The notes: generated by a model from the sequence alone, not told the origin. 64,000 bases of DNA from Paraglaciecola polaris LMG 21857 (GCF_000315055.1 NZ_BAER01000133.1:24223-88222); one strand, 5' to 3'. Positions 1-9,977 are shown, numbered from the stretch's first letter. Made by a program: numbers and translations.

Positions 1-231
1 GACAGTATCTAAATGGATATCGTGTAATACCACGGGAACGCCGTCTTTGCTGATCACAACATCCTGCTCGATGAAATCTGCACCTTGGGCAAATGCTAGG
101 GTTGTGGACTCCATGGTGTGCTCGGGTAAATATCCAGGGGCGCCACGATGGGCAATCACTAAGGGGGCAGCCCAGCTGACTTGACTGACTAACATCGCAC
201 ACAGGGATAACGATAGAATAGATTGTTTCAT
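1..231 (-). CDS. glpQ: Glycerophosphodiester phosphodiesterase, periplasmic (partial, 5' part only)
   Basis: The first 77 codons of a gene that runs off the left edge of the window. The protein begins with a Sec signal peptide (MKQ, a hydrophobic core, cleavage near SWA-AP). The GDPD entry motif [14 protein letters not shown] follows at about residues 26-39; its His and Arg belong to the catalytic site. Then come E and D of FIEQDV and the VVLHD segment near residue 70. The family hydrolyses glycerophosphodiesters to glycerol-3-phosphate and an alcohol. The signal peptide points to the periplasmic GlpQ type rather than cytosolic UgpQ. The C-terminal part of the barrel is not visible. Confidence 0.88.
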   Translation of the reverse strand, partial: MKQSILSLSLCAMLVSQVSWAAPLVIAHRGAPGYLPEHTMESTTLAFAQGADFIEQDVVISKDGVPVVLHDIHLDTV

Positions 232-268
232 ACTGACTCCAATGTCACAGTTCCCAACAAATGGGAAA

Positions 269-652
269 TTAATCGTTTTGAATAAGCTCAATGGCATAAC
301 CGTCGGGATCTCGAACAAAAGCGATAACAGTTTTGCCACCTTTAACAGGTCCTGCATCACGATATACATCAGCGCCTTGCTTCTTTAGCTGTTCACAAAC
401 ATGATAAATATCATCCACACCCAGAGCAATATGTCCGTAGGCGGTACCCAGATCATAGCTGTCTTCATCCCAGTTATGGGTAAGCTCTAATACAGTATTA
501 CTGTCCTCTGCACCGTAGCCAACAAAGGCTAACGTGTAACGATACTCTTCATTTTCACTGCGGCGTAGTAATTTCATGCCAAGTATTTCAGTGTAAAAAG
601 CAAGAGAGCGGGATAAATCACCGACGCGTAACATGGTGTGCAGTAACCTCAT
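269..652 (-). CDS. gloA: Lactoylglutathione lyase (glyoxalase I)
   Basis: Converts the hemithioacetal of methylglyoxal and glutathione to S-lactoylglutathione in the cytosol. The 127-residue product is collinear with E. coli Glo[13 protein letters not shown] at the start, [49 protein letters not shown]. Metal ligands of the family are visible as the His of LLHTML, the Glu of LELT, the His of YGHIA and the Glu of IELI. The reading frame stays open seven codons upstream, but the start chosen here (MRLLHT) matches the usual family N-terminus. It is a single-domain enzyme of normal length and stands alone. Confidence 0.95.
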   Translation of the reverse strand: MRLLHTMLRVGDLSRSLAFYTEILGMKLLRRSENEEYRYTLAFVGYGAEDSNTVLELTHNWDEDSYDLGTAYGHIALGVDDIYHVCEQLKKQGADVYRDAGPVKGGKTVIAFVRDPDGYAIELIQND

Positions 653-823
653 AAAGATCCTTAATCGTTTCACTAATATGTAAACTAAGTAGCTGATTAT
701 AACGGCTTAAAGGTCACAACTATATGACAAAGGGTAACAAATCGTGGCCCAGTGCAAAGAACTGAATAAATGGCCGTGCGCGCGGTGTCAAAATCCAAGC
801 AACACATGGTGCAAGGTCTAACA

Positions 824-1138
824 TTAACCGCTTAACTTTAATCCAATCACACCTAATGTGATCGTTAGCAAGCTGACTACGCGCCATAAATTCAATGGTT
901 CATCAAATAAAATTATGCCGAGGATGGCCGTGCCAAGTAAGCCGATCACTACCCATACGGCATAAGCCGTACCTGCAGGCAATGTTTTCATGGCGATGCT
1001 CAGTAGGCCGAAGCTGATCGCCATAGCGACAATGGTAAATACAGAAGGCCAAAATCGACTAAAGCCATCGCTGTACTTAAGACCAATTGCCCATACAACT
1101 TCGAACAGGCCTGCCACTAAAAGAATTATCCAATTCAT
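824..1138 (-). CDS. sugE: Small multidrug resistance protein, SugE/Gdx guanidinium exporter type
   Basis: A 104-residue, four-helix inner-membrane protein of the SMR family, exporting cations in exchange for protons as an antiparallel dimer. The residues that mark the guanidinium-export (Gdx) branch are present: E13, W16, S42, Y59 and W62, with the GLKYSDGF segment after helix 1 and GTAYAVW in helix 3. I therefore favour Gdx/SugE over EmrE-like polyspecific export. The 145 bp upstream were read for a guanidine riboswitch and none was convincing. The gene is followed by gloA and preceded by the TauE-like gene on the same strand. Confidence 0.9.
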   Translation of the reverse strand: MNWIILLVAGLFEVVWAIGLKYSDGFSRFWPSVFTIVAMAISFGLLSIAMKTLPAGTAYAVWVVIGLLGTAILGIILFDEPLNLWRVVSLLTITLGVIGLKLSG

Positions 1139-1283
1139 TTTTATCCCTTAGCTGGTTCGTTTCAGGAAAAGTGCGAGAGATTCCGCTGTCCTCATTTCAT
1201 TCGTTAACAATAGAGAGCCGAAAAACGGGTTGTAGCACACTGCCCAAGCAATTCATTGGTGAGCAAGGACCAAACCAAACGCA

Positions 1284-2036
1284 TTAGACCACCATCAATA
1301 TCGCAGCAATCCCCGTGACCGCTAGTACTAACCAGCGATATTGTTTATCGGGAATTCGCTTGACGATTTTGACCCCTGCGTAAGCGCCAATAGCAATAAA
1401 AGGCAGGCTTATTAGGTTTAACATGAACGAATTAAGTGAAATGGTGTGCCAGCTAAAAACATGAAACGGCACTTTAAAAAGGTTAATGGCTAGAAAAAAC
1501 CAAGCCCCAGTACCGATATATTCGTTTTTAGGGAGCCGCATACTGAGTAAATAAAGTGCCATTACCGCGCCCGCGAGATTGCCTATCATGGTGGTAAAAC
1601 CACCAAGTAACCCCATCAATATGGCAAACCATAGATAATCTGGAATGCTTTCTTTGTTGGCGGTTTCCATCCAGAGCATGATCCCCAAACTGACGAAAAT
1701 GATGATCCCCATGATCAACCTAAACAATTGGTCGTCAATATAATTACCGACCACAGTAGCGATAATTACACCTACCGCCGCCGATGGAAATAGTTTTAAC
1801 AAATACGACCAATTTGCGTGGCGATGATAATATTTTACCGCAAATAAATCAGCCATGATAAGTAGTGGCAGCATCAGGCCGGAGGATTCTTTCCCACCAA
1901 AGATAATAGCCATTACCGGGACCGTAAACATGGAGACACCACTGACCCCGGTTTTTGCCATGCCAATTAAAAAAGCCGTTAAAAAAAGTAGGCTGAAAGT
2001 GGTGTAATTGAGTGAATAGGAGAACAACTCGAACAT
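1284..2036 (-). CDS. TauE/SafE-family membrane permease
   Basis: A polytopic inner-membrane protein of about 250 residues, mostly hydrophobic, with seven or eight predicted helices. It has the family's GMAKTGVSG motif in the first helix and the later GLLGGFTTMIGNLAG motif. TauE/SafE proteins are proposed exporters of sulfite, sulfoacetate or other organosulfur anions; the substrate here is unknown. A GTG lies seven codons upstream, but the ATG used here has AGGA about 12 bp before it. No sulfur-metabolism genes are adjacent, so context does not refine the function. Confidence 0.82.
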   Translation of the reverse strand: MFELFSYSLNYTTFSLLFLTAFLIGMAKTGVSGVSMFTVPVMAIIFGGKESSGLMLPLLIMADLFAVKYYHRHANWSYLLKLFPSAAVGVIIATVVGNYIDDQLFRLIMGIIIFVSLGIMLWMETANKESIPDYLWFAILMGLLGGFTTMIGNLAGAVMALYLLSMRLPKNEYIGTGAWFFLAINLFKVPFHVFSWHTISLNSFMLNLISLPFIAIGAYAGVKIVKRIPDKQYRWLVLAVTGIAAILMVV

Positions 2037-2126
2037 ATTTTTAGCTATTCCTTGCACAGGTCAGGCTGATACGAAACGTTTTAGCCAGCGCCATTCACGA
2101 TTGATATCGTTTTAATTAAATATTGT

Positions 2127-2321
2127 CTAGGCATGAATGGCTTTGACTCGCCCAACCTGCCCATCTTCTAAGCGCACTTTGATACCGTGGGGATGGTTAG
2201 GTGAATTAGTCAGTAATTTTTCAACTATGCCGTGGGTGAGGGTGCCACTGCGTTGATGTTCTTTTAATACAATAGAAACCTCTGCCCCAATCTTTACATT
2301 TACGCGTTTATTGCCGTCCAT
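2127..2321 (-). CDS. YwbE family protein (DUF2196)
   Basis: A 64-residue protein matching the YwbE family over its whole length: IGAEVSIVLKEHQRSGTLTHGIV, then LTNSP.HPHGIKVRLEDGQVGRV. Its fold is probably a small beta barrel; the biochemical role is unknown. AGGAGT lies about 8 bp before the ATG. It follows nth by 34 bp on the same strand and could be the last gene of the rsx-nth transcript. Confidence 0.88.
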   Translation of the reverse strand: MDGNKRVNVKIGAEVSIVLKEHQRSGTLTHGIVEKLLTNSPNHPHGIKVRLEDGQVGRVKAIHA

Positions 2322-2355
2322 CTTGTTACTCCTGGGCTACTTTTAATTGAACAAT

Positions 2356-2991
2356 TTATTCGTCTACTTTGTCTTTGAATTCGCATAAGTCTTCTACTAT
2401 GCATGAACCGCAGCGTGGTTTACGGGCTATGCAGGTATAGCGGCCATGTAAAATCAACCAGTGGTGCACATCCACTTTAAATTCGGCAGGCACCACCTTA
2501 AGTAGCTTTTTCTCGACCAAATCAACATTTTTACCTACCGCGAATTTAGTGCGGTTACTGACTCGATCAATATGAGTATCTACAGCTATTGTCGGCCAGC
2601 CAAATGCGGTGTTTAGTACCACGTTTGCTGTCTTTCGTCCTACGCCAGGCAAGGCTTCTAGGGCTGCACGGTTCTCTGGTATTTCAGAGTTGTGCTGGTC
2701 TATTAGCATTTTGCAGGTTTTGATTACGTTAACCGCTTTGGTGTTAAATAAACCGATGGTTTTAATGAATTCCTTCACCCCATCAACGCCTAATGCGTAG
2801 ACCGATTCAGGTGTATTAGCCACGGGAAACATCTTGGCCATGGCTTTGTTGACGCTGACATCGGTAGCTTGAGCTGATAGCAATACGGCAATAAGTAATT
2901 CGAACGGGCTGGTAAAATTTAACTCTGTGGTGGGGTGCGGGTTCGCATCACGCCAACGGGTTAACATTTCAATGCGTTTTTGTTGATTCAT
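2356..2991 (-). CDS. nth: Endonuclease III, [4Fe-4S] DNA glycosylase/AP lyase
   Basis: Removes oxidised pyrimidines from DNA and cleaves at the abasic site in base-excision repair. The 211-residue product shows the helix-hairpin-helix LPGVGRKTANVV with the catalytic Lys, the catalytic Asp in VDTHIDRVSNR, and the C-terminal iron-sulfur loop C-X6-C-X2-C-X5-C (CIARKPRCGSC...LC). The length equals the E. coli enzyme. It lies 35 bp downstream of rsxE, the same order as in E. coli and many gammaproteobacteria, so it is probably co-transcribed with the rsx genes. Confidence 0.97.
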   Translation of the reverse strand: MNQQKRIEMLTRWRDANPHPTTELNFTSPFELLIAVLLSAQATDVSVNKAMAKMFPVANTPESVYALGVDGVKEFIKTIGLFNTKAVNVIKTCKMLIDQHNSEIPENRAALEALPGVGRKTANVVLNTAFGWPTIAVDTHIDRVSNRTKFAVGKNVDLVEKKLLKVVPAEFKVDVHHWLILHGRYTCIARKPRCGSCIVEDLCEFKDKVDE

Positions 2992-3026
2992 CTACGGGCG
3001 TTCCATTTTAGAGCGAGTATACACGC

Positions 3027-3725
3027 TTAAGATTCAGCGGTGACACGAGCTCGCTGTACGGTTTTAGCCTCTTGCTTAGCTGCAAACATTCGCTCAAAGC
3101 GCTTATCAAGTACGTTTTTTCCGGCGATAAGTAAGCCCATGCCTAAAAATGCTCCTGGCGGCAAAATGGCTAACAAGAAAGGGGAGTCGGTAGTGAAAAC
3201 GGTGATTTTTAAGCTGGTCGCCCAATCCCCCAATAATAGGTTAGCACCCGCAAACAAGGTGCCGTAGCCTAATAGTTCGCGCATCGCACCGAGTATGACA
3301 AGCACAGCAGTAAAGCCTAACCCCATCATCATACCGTCAAAGGCAGCATAGCCAATGGGATTCTTGGATGCATAAGCTTCGGCCCGACCAATGATTGCAC
3401 AGTTGGTTACGATCAAAGGAATGAATATCCCTAGTGCTTGATACAACTCGAAGGTGTATGCGTTCATCAATAACTGTACGACTGTAACGAAGGCTGCGAT
3501 GATCATGACAAAAATAGGAATGCGAATTTCGTTAGGGACCATATTACGAATAATGGATACCGTCGCGTTTGACCCAATTAAGACTAATGTGGTGGCTAAC
3601 CCTAGGCCTAAACCGTTGGTGATCGTGGCAGTAACCGCTAATAGTGGGCAAAGGCCCAGCAATTGCACCAGAGCAGGATTGTTTTTCCACAGCCCTTGCC
3701 AACTTAACTGTTTGAATTCATTCAT
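3027..3725 (-). CDS. rsxE: Rnf/Rsx electron transport complex subunit E
   Basis: A 232-residue integral membrane subunit of the Rnf/Rsx complex, homologous to RsxA and to NqrD. The internal [17 protein letters not shown] segment near the N-terminus and the later [11 protein letters not shown] segment carry the conserved cysteines thought to hold a membrane-embedded Fe-S centre. The frame stays open 52 codons upstream inside rsxG; the [17 protein letters not shown] start chosen here is the family N-terminus and gives an 8-bp overlap with rsxG. Last rsx gene, followed by nth. Confidence 0.95.
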   Translation of the reverse strand: MNEFKQLSWQGLWKNNPALVQLLGLCPLLAVTATITNGLGLGLATTLVLIGSNATVSIIRNMVPNEIRIPIFVMIIAAFVTVVQLLMNAYTFELYQALGIFIPLIVTNCAIIGRAEAYASKNPIGYAAFDGMMMGLGFTAVLVILGAMRELLGYGTLFAGANLLLGDWATSLKITVFTTDSPFLLAILPPGAFLGMGLLIAGKNVLDKRFERMFAAKQEAKTVQRARVTAES

Positions 3726-4377
3726 ATGCGTTACCTTTGCTCGCGAATTCGCTACGGCATTCGTTACTGGCTGAGAAAATGGCCTGTTGATTAAGTTGGT
3801 AATATTCAATGGCACGTTTAACCGCACTAACGACCGCACGTGGCGTGATGGTTGCGCCGGTGAACTGATCGAACTGGCCACCGTCTTTTTTCACTGCCCA
3901 ATCTGACGTATTTTGCGGGTTCAAATTTTGATCGTCGAAACCCAAAACCCACTCACTCACGCGTAAATCTATTTTATCACCTAAGCCCGGGGTTTCTTTA
4001 TGATTAAGTATACGCACACCAGATACAGTGGACTCACCGGTCACACCCACCACCAACTCGATGCGACCGCTATAACCATTGGGCGCGGTGGTTTCAATAA
4101 CGGCTGCTGTTGGTGCACCGTCCAGAGTGGCCCGGTAAATATGATGTGGCGTCTTAGAACCAAGGTAATCCATGGACGTTACGAATACGCAATCGTGTTG
4201 CATCTCGTTGTTGTAGCTACCTTGGGGGACTAATTCGTCAAATATCGTTAGCAGGGTTTGCTGACGTTGATATTCAATTTGTTCTTGGGTACCGAAAAAG
4301 GTCAGGGCAATCAGGCCGCTGGTGATAACGGCAAATAAACCTAATATAAGCCCGTTTTTAGCAATTATTCGCTTCAT
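3718..4377 (-). CDS. rsxG: Rnf/Rsx electron transport complex subunit G
   Basis: A 219-residue protein with one N-terminal membrane anchor and a periplasmic FMN-binding domain. The flavinylation motif is D-[STA]-[FIL]-TGATxT-like: [12 protein letters not shown] near residue 180, where FMN is attached to a Thr through a phosphoester bond by the Ftp/ApbE enzyme (not encoded in this window). It passes electrons within the Rnf/Rsx complex. It overlaps rsxD by 4 bp and rsxE by 8 bp, which indicates translational coupling. Confidence 0.95.
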   Translation of the reverse strand: MKRIIAKNGLILGLFAVITSGLIALTFFGTQEQIEYQRQQTLLTIFDELVPQGSYNNEMQHDCVFVTSMDYLGSKTPHHIYRATLDGAPTAAVIETTAPNGYSGRIELVVGVTGESTVSGVRILNHKETPGLGDKIDLRVSEWVLGFDDQNLNPQNTSDWAVKKDGGQFDQFTGATITPRAVVSAVKRAIEYYQLNQQAIFSASNECRSEFASKGNAYE

Positions 4378-5447
4378 TTAGGTACCCCTTTATTGGTTTT
4401 TTGATGGCCATAGGTACGGGGGCGGGTATAGTAATCGATTAATGGCACAGCCATATTCATGATCAAAACGGCAAAGGCTATGGCGTCAGGATAACCACCC
4501 CAAGTGCGAATAATGTACACCCAGAAGCCAATCGCTGCGCCGAATATCACCCGGCCTTTATTGGTTGTTGAAGCAGAGACCGGATCCGTAGCGATAAAAA
4601 AGGCACCGAGTATCAGGCTGCCATTAAATAGGTGAAATAAAGGTGAAGCAAAACGATCGCCATCGACTAAAAACATGATACCAGCGCATACCGCCATCGC
4701 TGCGATCATGCCCCCAGGAATATGCCAATTAATGATTTTGGCACGGATTAAATACAGACCACCTAACAAGTAGCCCAGACTCACCCACCACCAGCCTATC
4801 CCTAAACTTCCGTCAAAGATGGCGGATTGAAGGCCCTCTTCATATGTCAGGCCTTGGGCCAAGCCTGTTTTTATCGCGTCAAGGGGAGTGGCCATGGTGT
4901 GGCCGTCAACAGCACTTTGTAGTTGCATTAAGCTGAAGCCATCAGCACTAAAGCCGGTGAATACAGCATAGATAGCATCGACTATCCCAGGTTGATGCGT
5001 TGTCAGGCTTTGTGCAGGCATCCACTGAGTCATTTGCACGGGGAACGACACAAGCAGCATCACATAGGCTGCCATCGCCGGATTAAAGACATTAAACCCT
5101 AAGCCACCATACAATTGTTTGACAATAGCAATGGCGAAGAACGTACCGATGACGACAACCCACCAAGGCGCAAAAGGTGGAATACTGATGGCCAGCAATA
5201 TTGCTGTGAGTATCGCACTGTAATCTTTAATCGCCCGCTCAAAGTCTCGTTTACGTAGCTCCAATATGCTGGCTTCGGTTATTACAGCCGTTAATATAGC
5301 TAAGGTAATCTGAACCAGTACACCAAAACCGAAGAACCAGGTTTGCAGTAAAATACCGGGGATCAAAGCATAGATCACCATACGCATAACTTGTCCGGTA
5401 TTACGTCGAACATGCTGGTGGGGTGAACTGGCGAGTTTATAATTCAT
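4374..5447 (-). CDS. rsxD: Rnf/Rsx electron transport complex subunit D
   Basis: A 357-residue polytopic membrane subunit related to NqrB. It carries the covalent-FMN site [10 protein letters not shown] with the acceptor Thr at residue 187, the same number as reported for Vibrio Rnf[17 protein letters not shown] and [12 protein letters not shown] are family landmarks. It starts 9 bp after rsxC ends and overlaps rsxG by 4 bp. Together with E it probably forms the ion- or proton-conducting membrane part. Confidence 0.96.
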   Translation of the reverse strand: MNYKLASSPHQHVRRNTGQVMRMVIYALIPGILLQTWFFGFGVLVQITLAILTAVITEASILELRKRDFERAIKDYSAILTAILLAISIPPFAPWWVVVIGTFFAIAIVKQLYGGLGFNVFNPAMAAYVMLLVSFPVQMTQWMPAQSLTTHQPGIVDAIYAVFTGFSADGFSLMQLQSAVDGHTMATPLDAIKTGLAQGLTYEEGLQSAIFDGSLGIGWWWVSLGYLLGGLYLIRAKIINWHIPGGMIAAMAVCAGIMFLVDGDRFASPLFHLFNGSLILGAFFIATDPVSASTTNKGRVIFGAAIGFWVYIIRTWGGYPDAIAFAVLIMNMAVPLIDYYTRPRTYGHQKTNKGVPK

Positions 5448-5456
5448 ATCAATGCT

Positions 5457-8096
5457 TTATTCTTCTGATGATTTCATTTGGGCCGCTTTTTTGGCTTTGG
5501 CTTTGGCGACAGCTGCCGCGATACGGCGTTTTTTCTCATCAAGGGCTTGTTCTGCTTCCGATGACGGTAAATTGTTTGAGTCTTCATTTGAGCTTAATTC
5601 TGAGGGTTCTGAGGCCGGTAGGGCGTCAATATTGTCTGTTCGCGCGGTGTTCGCATTCTGCTGAGCGAGCTTTTTCGCTTTCGCTTTCGCTTTCGCAACG
5701 GCTACGGCGATACGGGCTTTCTTTTGTGCGGTGGGGTCGAGCGTATCAACAGACACGTTTTCCTTTTTCGTGGCAATATCATCAGCTTGATTGGCTGATG
5801 CCGCTTGTTCTTGGCCTGAATCACTTTCAGGATCTGCTTGCTCTCTGGAAAGGGTCGCTGTTAAGGACTCGCTGGCCTTAATTGTTTCATCCGCGGCCAG
5901 CTTTTGTGCCTTTTTCGCTTTTGCCTTAGCAATAGCGGCAGCCACCCGTTCATCCTTTGATACTGGTTTGACTGAATGCACTTCGTTTAATTCATTGTTA
6001 GTCGGGGCGTCAACTTGCAGCGTATTTTTCTCATCATTGTGAGCCTCAACCTGTTGCTGGTCTTTTTTGGCCTTTGCTTTAGCAATCGCGGCAGCCACGC
6101 GCTGATCTTTTGACAAAGCGGGGACGGATGATCGACCGGCACTTGTTGGTGCTGCAGATTCTAAATGAACGCTGTGTTGAAGGTTTGCCGGTGTCGATGA
6201 TTCAGTCGTGCTTACATGGGCTGATTGTTCAGCTTTTTTCGCTTTTGCTCTGGCTATCGCGGCAGCAACGCGCTGATCTTTTGATTGACCAGGACTGTCA
6301 TTTTTCGCAAGCTGATTTTCATCGGGCGCCGCTGGTGAAGCGATCTCTGATGCGGCGGGAGTGTTCGTGCCAAGTTGGTCTGAATCGGCTTTTTGTGCTT
6401 TCTTTGCTTTAGCTCGGGCTATGGCTGCCGCGACCTTGTCATCTTTTGAGGTACCAGATGTTTGCTCACTCGTTGTCTGGTTGGTGTCGTGCAACGACGT
6501 TTCTTCTCCAGACGTGAGCTCTGCTTGCTGGGCTTTTTTGGCTTTTGCTCTGGCAAGGGCGGCAGCAATTTTATCTTGAGCGTCCCCTCCTTTATTTTGC
6601 ATCGCTTCTTTACGTGCTTCAGCGGCTTTACGATGTTTCTCGTCTCTTGCTTCTTGTTCGCGGACTAAGCGCCCAGCGCGACTTTCAAAGCGTTCTCGAG
6701 CCTTATCTGATTTTTGCTTTTCTTCCTGTTCGAGCCGAATGTCAGCTTTTGCTACGCGATAATAGTGTACTAGTGGAATTTCGCTTGGGCACACATAGGC
6801 GCAGGCACCACATTCTATACAATCAAATAAATTATAGTCTTGGGCCTTATCTAACTCTTTGGCTTTACTGTGCCAGAAGAGTTGTTGCGGCAGCAAAGAA
6901 ACAGGGCATGCATCAGCGCATGCGCTACAGCGAATACAGGGTTGCTCTGCTTCGGGTTCAGCGATTTCATCTTTTGTGGGTAATAATAAGCAATTAGTTA
7001 TTTTAACCACGGGAACTTGGTCACTGGCCAAGGTAAAGCCCATCATAGGCCCGCCCATTATAATGTGCTTTTGTGCTTGTTTGTCTGCTACGTAACCTGC
7101 CAAGTCCAGTAAATGTGAGACGGGTGCACCAATCAGTGCCCACAGGTTTTTGGGTGTTTGTACGGCTTGGCCGGTAACAGTGACAACACGTTGAATTAGC
7201 GGTTTGCCAGAAAAAACGGCATCGGCAATGGCATAACAGGTGCCCACATTATGCATAATCACGCCAACATCAATTGGTAAGCCTTGTTTAGGGACTTCTC
7301 GGTTGGTCATCACTTGTATTAGTTGTTTTTCACCACCTGCAGGGTATTTAGTGGCAATAGGTACCACCTTATAATGCTCACTTTGTTGGCATGCCACCCG
7401 CATGGCCTCAATCGCTTCGGGTTTGTTGTCTTCGATAGCGATATAAATTTGTTTAGGCGAAAGTAAATGACACAATACGTCTATGCCCTGGCGAATTTGC
7501 CAAGCATGTTCGCGCATTAAGCGGTCATCAGCAGTAATATACGGCTCACACTCAACGCCGTTAATAATGACAAACTCTACATCCTTTTTAGGTGATGCTT
7601 TTATATGTGTTGGAAACCCAGCGCCGCCCATTCCAGATACACCTGCATTACAAATCGCTTCAAGTACAGCGACTTTGGGCAGGGACTGGTAATCTTGCAG
7701 TGGCGAAAGGGCAATCCATTTATCTAATTTATCAGGCTCAATGACTAACGTTTGCTCGGGCAGGGCAGATGGATGCGCCGATATATGTGGCCCAATATTA
7801 AGTATTGTGCCCGACGTGGGGGCATGCACCGGAACCGCAAATGGGTTTGCACTACGGGTCAGCGCTTGGCCTTTTAAAACATGATCGCCAAGGTTAACGA
7901 TTAACTGACCTTCAACCCCGATATGCTGCTTCAGAGGAATATATAATCGCTCGGGGAGTGACATGTTTTCTATCGACAGATTATTTGATAACTCTTTTTG
8001 CTGGGCAGGAAATACCCCACCAGGAAAGTCCCATAGTTTATTTTGCTCGATATTTTTTATGATGTCATCGAAAGAGGGGGTTAAAACACGACTCAT
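5457..8096 (-). CDS. rsxC: Rnf/Rsx electron transport complex subunit C with long repeat tail
   Basis: The NADH/FMN-binding peripheral subunit, 879 residues. The conserved core (about 1-455) has GMGGAGFPTH at 156-165 (nucleotide/FMN binding), INGVECEPYITADD at 179-191 and two [4Fe-4S] clusters: C387-C390-C393-C397 and C426-C429-C432-C436. A charged coiled-coil region follows at 455-500. Seven copies of a motif like D-x-R-V-A-A-A-I-A-R/K-A-K-A-K-K start near residues 508, 553, 607, 664, 715, 794 and 857, separated by acidic, Ser/Thr/Gln-rich linkers. E. coli RsxC has a similar but shorter tail. Start and stop of neighbouring genes overlap by 1 bp (rsxB/rsxC). Confidence 0.96.
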   Translation of the reverse strand: MSRVLTPSFDDIIKNIEQNKLWDFPGGVFPAQQKELSNNLSIENMSLPERLYIPLKQHIGVEGQLIVNLGDHVLKGQALTRSANPFAVPVHAPTSGTILNIGPHISAHPSALPEQTLVIEPDKLDKWIALSPLQDYQSLPKVAVLEAICNAGVSGMGGAGFPTHIKASPKKDVEFVIINGVECEPYITADDRLMREHAWQIRQGIDVLCHLLSPKQIYIAIEDNKPEAIEAMRVACQQSEHYKVVPIATKYPAGGEKQLIQVMTNREVPKQGLPIDVGVIMHNVGTCYAIADAVFSGKPLIQRVVTVTGQAVQTPKNLWALIGAPVSHLLDLAGYVADKQAQKHIIMGGPMMGFTLASDQVPVVKITNCLLLPTKDEIAEPEAEQPCIRCSACADACPVSLLPQQLFWHSKAKELDKAQDYNLFDCIECGACAYVCPSEIPLVHYYRVAKADIRLEQEEKQKSDKARERFESRAGRLVREQEARDEKHRKAAEARKEAMQNKGGDAQDKIAAALARAKAKKAQQAELTSGEETSLHDTNQTTSEQTSGTSKDDKVAAAIARAKAKKAQKADSDQLGTNTPAASEIASPAAPDENQLAKNDSPGQSKDQRVAAAIARAKAKKAEQSAHVSTTESSTPANLQHSVHLESAAPTSAGRSSVPALSKDQRVAAAIAKAKAKKDQQQVEAHNDEKNTLQVDAPTNNELNEVHSVKPVSKDERVAAAIAKAKAKKAQKLAADETIKASESLTATLSREQADPESDSGQEQAASANQADDIATKKENVSVDTLDPTAQKKARIAVAVAKAKAKAKKLAQQNANTARTDNIDALPASEPSELSSNEDSNNLPSSEAEQALDEKKRRIAAAVAKAKAKKAAQMKSSEE

Positions 8097-8662
8097 CAGC
8101 TCACCTGCCTAACGGGAATTGTATCTATGTTCCAGCGCCATGACGAAGGGGTCGCTTGGGTGGGTATCATATCGATACAATCAACGGGACACGGGTCTAC
8201 GCATAAATCACATCCGGTACATTCATCGCTAATCACAGTATGCATTTGTTTAGCTGCACCTAAAATGGCATCCACCGGACAGGCTTGAATACACTTAGTA
8301 CAGCCAATGCATTCGTCTTCGCGGATAAAAGCGACCTTTTTGATGTCTTCCACACCATGAGCTGCATCTAAAGAGGTGGCTTCTACACCCATCAAATCAG
8401 CCAAGCGTTTTATTGTTGCGTCACCGCCGGGTGGACATTTATTGATGTCATCACCATCGGCAATAGCTTGGGCATAGGGTTTACATCCCGGATAACCACA
8501 TTGACCACACTGGGTTTGCGGTAATAACTCATCGATCTGTTCTACTAAAGGATCGCCTTCGACTTTAAAACGAACCGATGCGAAACCGAGTATTGCGCCG
8601 AAGACGATAGCTAGCAGCCCAACGGCAAGTAACGCGGTAAGAATGGCCCACAACAAACTCAT
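8096..8662 (-). CDS. rsxB: Rnf/Rsx electron transport complex subunit B (ferredoxin subunit)
   Basis: A 188-residue iron-sulfur protein. One N-terminal transmembrane helix is followed by an Fe-S domain with [13 protein letters not shown] and a further Cys in KCPPGG. Two 2[4Fe-4S] ferredoxin motifs come next: [16 protein letters not shown] and [16 protein letters not shown]. It relays electrons between the flavin subunits. It overlaps rsxA and rsxC by 1 bp each. Confidence 0.96.
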   Translation of the reverse strand: MSLLWAILTALLAVGLLAIVFGAILGFASVRFKVEGDPLVEQIDELLPQTQCGQCGYPGCKPYAQAIADGDDINKCPPGGDATIKRLADLMGVEATSLDAAHGVEDIKKVAFIREDECIGCTKCIQACPVDAILGAAKQMHTVISDECTGCDLCVDPCPVDCIDMIPTQATPSSWRWNIDTIPVRQVS

Positions 8663-9243
8663 TAAAATTTCACCAAGCCAGTAAAGCCGAGAAACGCTAA
8701 GGACATTAACCCAGCGGTGATCATACTAATAGATGCGCCTTTGAAAGGAGTTGGGACGTCAGCCACCGCTAACCGTTCGCGCATAGCAGCAAACAGAATT
8801 AATACGAGAGAGAAACCTACAGCAGCACCAAATCCATAAATCACTGACTCGACAAAGTTGTGATCATGATTAATATTTAACAGGGCGACACCGAGTACTG
8901 CGCAGTTAGTGGTGATCAAGGGTAAAAAAATGCCTAATAATCGATACAAGGTTGGGCTAGTCTTGTGCACGACCATCTCAGTAAACTGCACGACAACGGC
9001 AATCACTAGGATAAAACTTAGGGTACGCAGGTATTCAATACCCAAGGGTAATAGAATGTAGTGCTCAACTAAATAACTGGAAAGAGACGCTAGGGTCAAA
9101 ACGAATGTCGTCGCCATTGACATGCCGATGGCTGTTTCAAGTTTACCTGATACACCCATAAACGGGCATAGGCCAAGAAACTGGACTAATACGAAATTAT
9201 TGACAAGCACAGTGCCAATTAATAAAAGCAAAAACTCAGTCAT
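8662..9243 (-). CDS. rsxA: Rnf/Rsx electron transport complex subunit A
   Basis: A 193-residue, six-helix membrane subunit homologous to RsxE and NqrE. The [17 protein letters not shown] and [15 protein letters not shown] segments each contain one of the conserved membrane cysteines. First gene of the rsxABCDGE-nth operon. In E. coli the complex keeps SoxR reduced; in other bacteria it couples ferredoxin/NADH electron transfer to ion transport. No soxR is visible here, so the physiological role in this organism is not settled by context. Confidence 0.96.
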   Translation of the reverse strand: MTEFLLLLIGTVLVNNFVLVQFLGLCPFMGVSGKLETAIGMSMATTFVLTLASLSSYLVEHYILLPLGIEYLRTLSFILVIAVVVQFTEMVVHKTSPTLYRLLGIFLPLITTNCAVLGVALLNINHDHNFVESVIYGFGAAVGFSLVLILFAAMRERLAVADVPTPFKGASISMITAGLMSLAFLGFTGLVKF

Positions 9244-9624
9244 GTTGGTTGCAACCTAGTACCAAAATCAAAATAGCAAAACCTGTTCAATATTACGTGT
9301 TTAATAAGGCGGAAAAAGATATAACAAAGTGTATTTAGACTATCCGTTGATATGTAAAGCGGATGATTAACGACAACACCTAAACCCTGCCTATCAACGA
9401 AAAATTACACCTTAAATAGCCAGTAAACAAATTACTCCCATTGATAAATACAGATAATAAAGTCTGCGATATTTTATTGCCGTAATAATTAAGCACGTTA
9501 CTGACAATACATCATTGGGAAATTAGGCGTTATTATCCAAGTAATCGTGCTGATTAACAACTTGATATGCAAATAGTTTGGAGGATTTTTAGAAGATAAG
9601 GAATGATTGAATTACGAGCCTGAT
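9244..9624 (-). other. Intergenic region upstream of rsxA
   Basis: About 380 AT-rich base pairs between rsxA and the tRNA-Asn genes. It must carry the rsx promoter. Several weak -10/-35 combinations occur on the minus strand within the 120 bp before rsxA, but none stands out enough to call. No coding frame or clear terminator was seen. Confidence 0.5.
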
Positions 9625-9701
9625 TGGCTCCCCCTCCCCGATTCGAACGGGGGACCTGCGGATTAACAGTCCGTCGCTCTAACCAACTGAGCTAAGGGGG
9701 A
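9625..9701 (-). tRNA. tRNA-Asn (GTT), copy 1
   Basis: A 77-nt cloverleaf including encoded CCA. Acceptor arms TCCCCCT and AGGGGGA pair over 7 bp, the discriminator is G, the D arm reads TAGCTCAGTTGGTTAGAGC, and the anticodon loop CTGTTAA gives GTT. The T loop GTTCGAATC is normal. It is identical to the second copy 98 bp upstream and is probably processed from the same transcript. Confidence 0.97.
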
Positions 9702-9799
9702 ATCATATATCAAACTTGTATACTTTTATAAAGTATACAAAACGTTTCGAATCGAAAAATTTCAAACCAATATTCTAAAAGCTATTGCCTCATGAACGT

Positions 9800-9876
9800 T
9801 GGCTCCCCCTCCCCGATTCGAACGGGGGACCTGCGGATTAACAGTCCGTCGCTCTAACCAACTGAGCTAAGGGGGA
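9800..9876 (-). tRNA. tRNA-Asn (GTT), copy 2
   Basis: A second 77-nt tRNA-Asn with encoded CCA, anticodon GTT in the loop CTGTTAA, identical in sequence to the copy at 9625-9701. It is the promoter-proximal gene of the pair. Confidence 0.97.
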
Positions 9877-9948
9877 ATCGTATAACGTCTGTTGAAGGCA
9901 TTATATAAATATAATGTTTACCCTGTGGGGTGCTTCCAACGGGGGCGA

Positions 9949-9977
9949 ATATTAATGAGCATACCGGCTTGTGTCAA
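9949..9977 (-). promoter_or_regulatory. Promoter of the tRNA-Asn pair
   Basis: On the minus strand TTGACA (9972-9977) is followed after exactly 17 bp by TAATAT (9949-9954): a near-consensus sigma-70 promoter. The bases just after the -10 box are GC-rich (TCGCCCCC), the discriminator type of stringently controlled stable-RNA promoters. It lies about 70 bp upstream of the first tRNA. Confidence 0.8.

Noticed and set aside
1139..1283. Guanidine riboswitch upstream of the sugE-like gene
   Set aside because: I searched for the ykkC core and for paired ACGR-loop hairpins and found neither in the 145-bp gap.
1087..1287. A 66-codon plus-strand frame between sugE and the TauE-like gene
   Set aside because: It starts inside sugE on the other strand, has no ribosome site and no recognisable protein features.
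5423..6997. Several open frames of 68-152 codons on the plus strand opposite rsxC
   Set aside because: They are by-products of the repetitive Ala/Lys/Arg codons of the RsxC tail. They have low-complexity Cys/Leu/Ser-rich products, no ribosome sites and no family resemblance.
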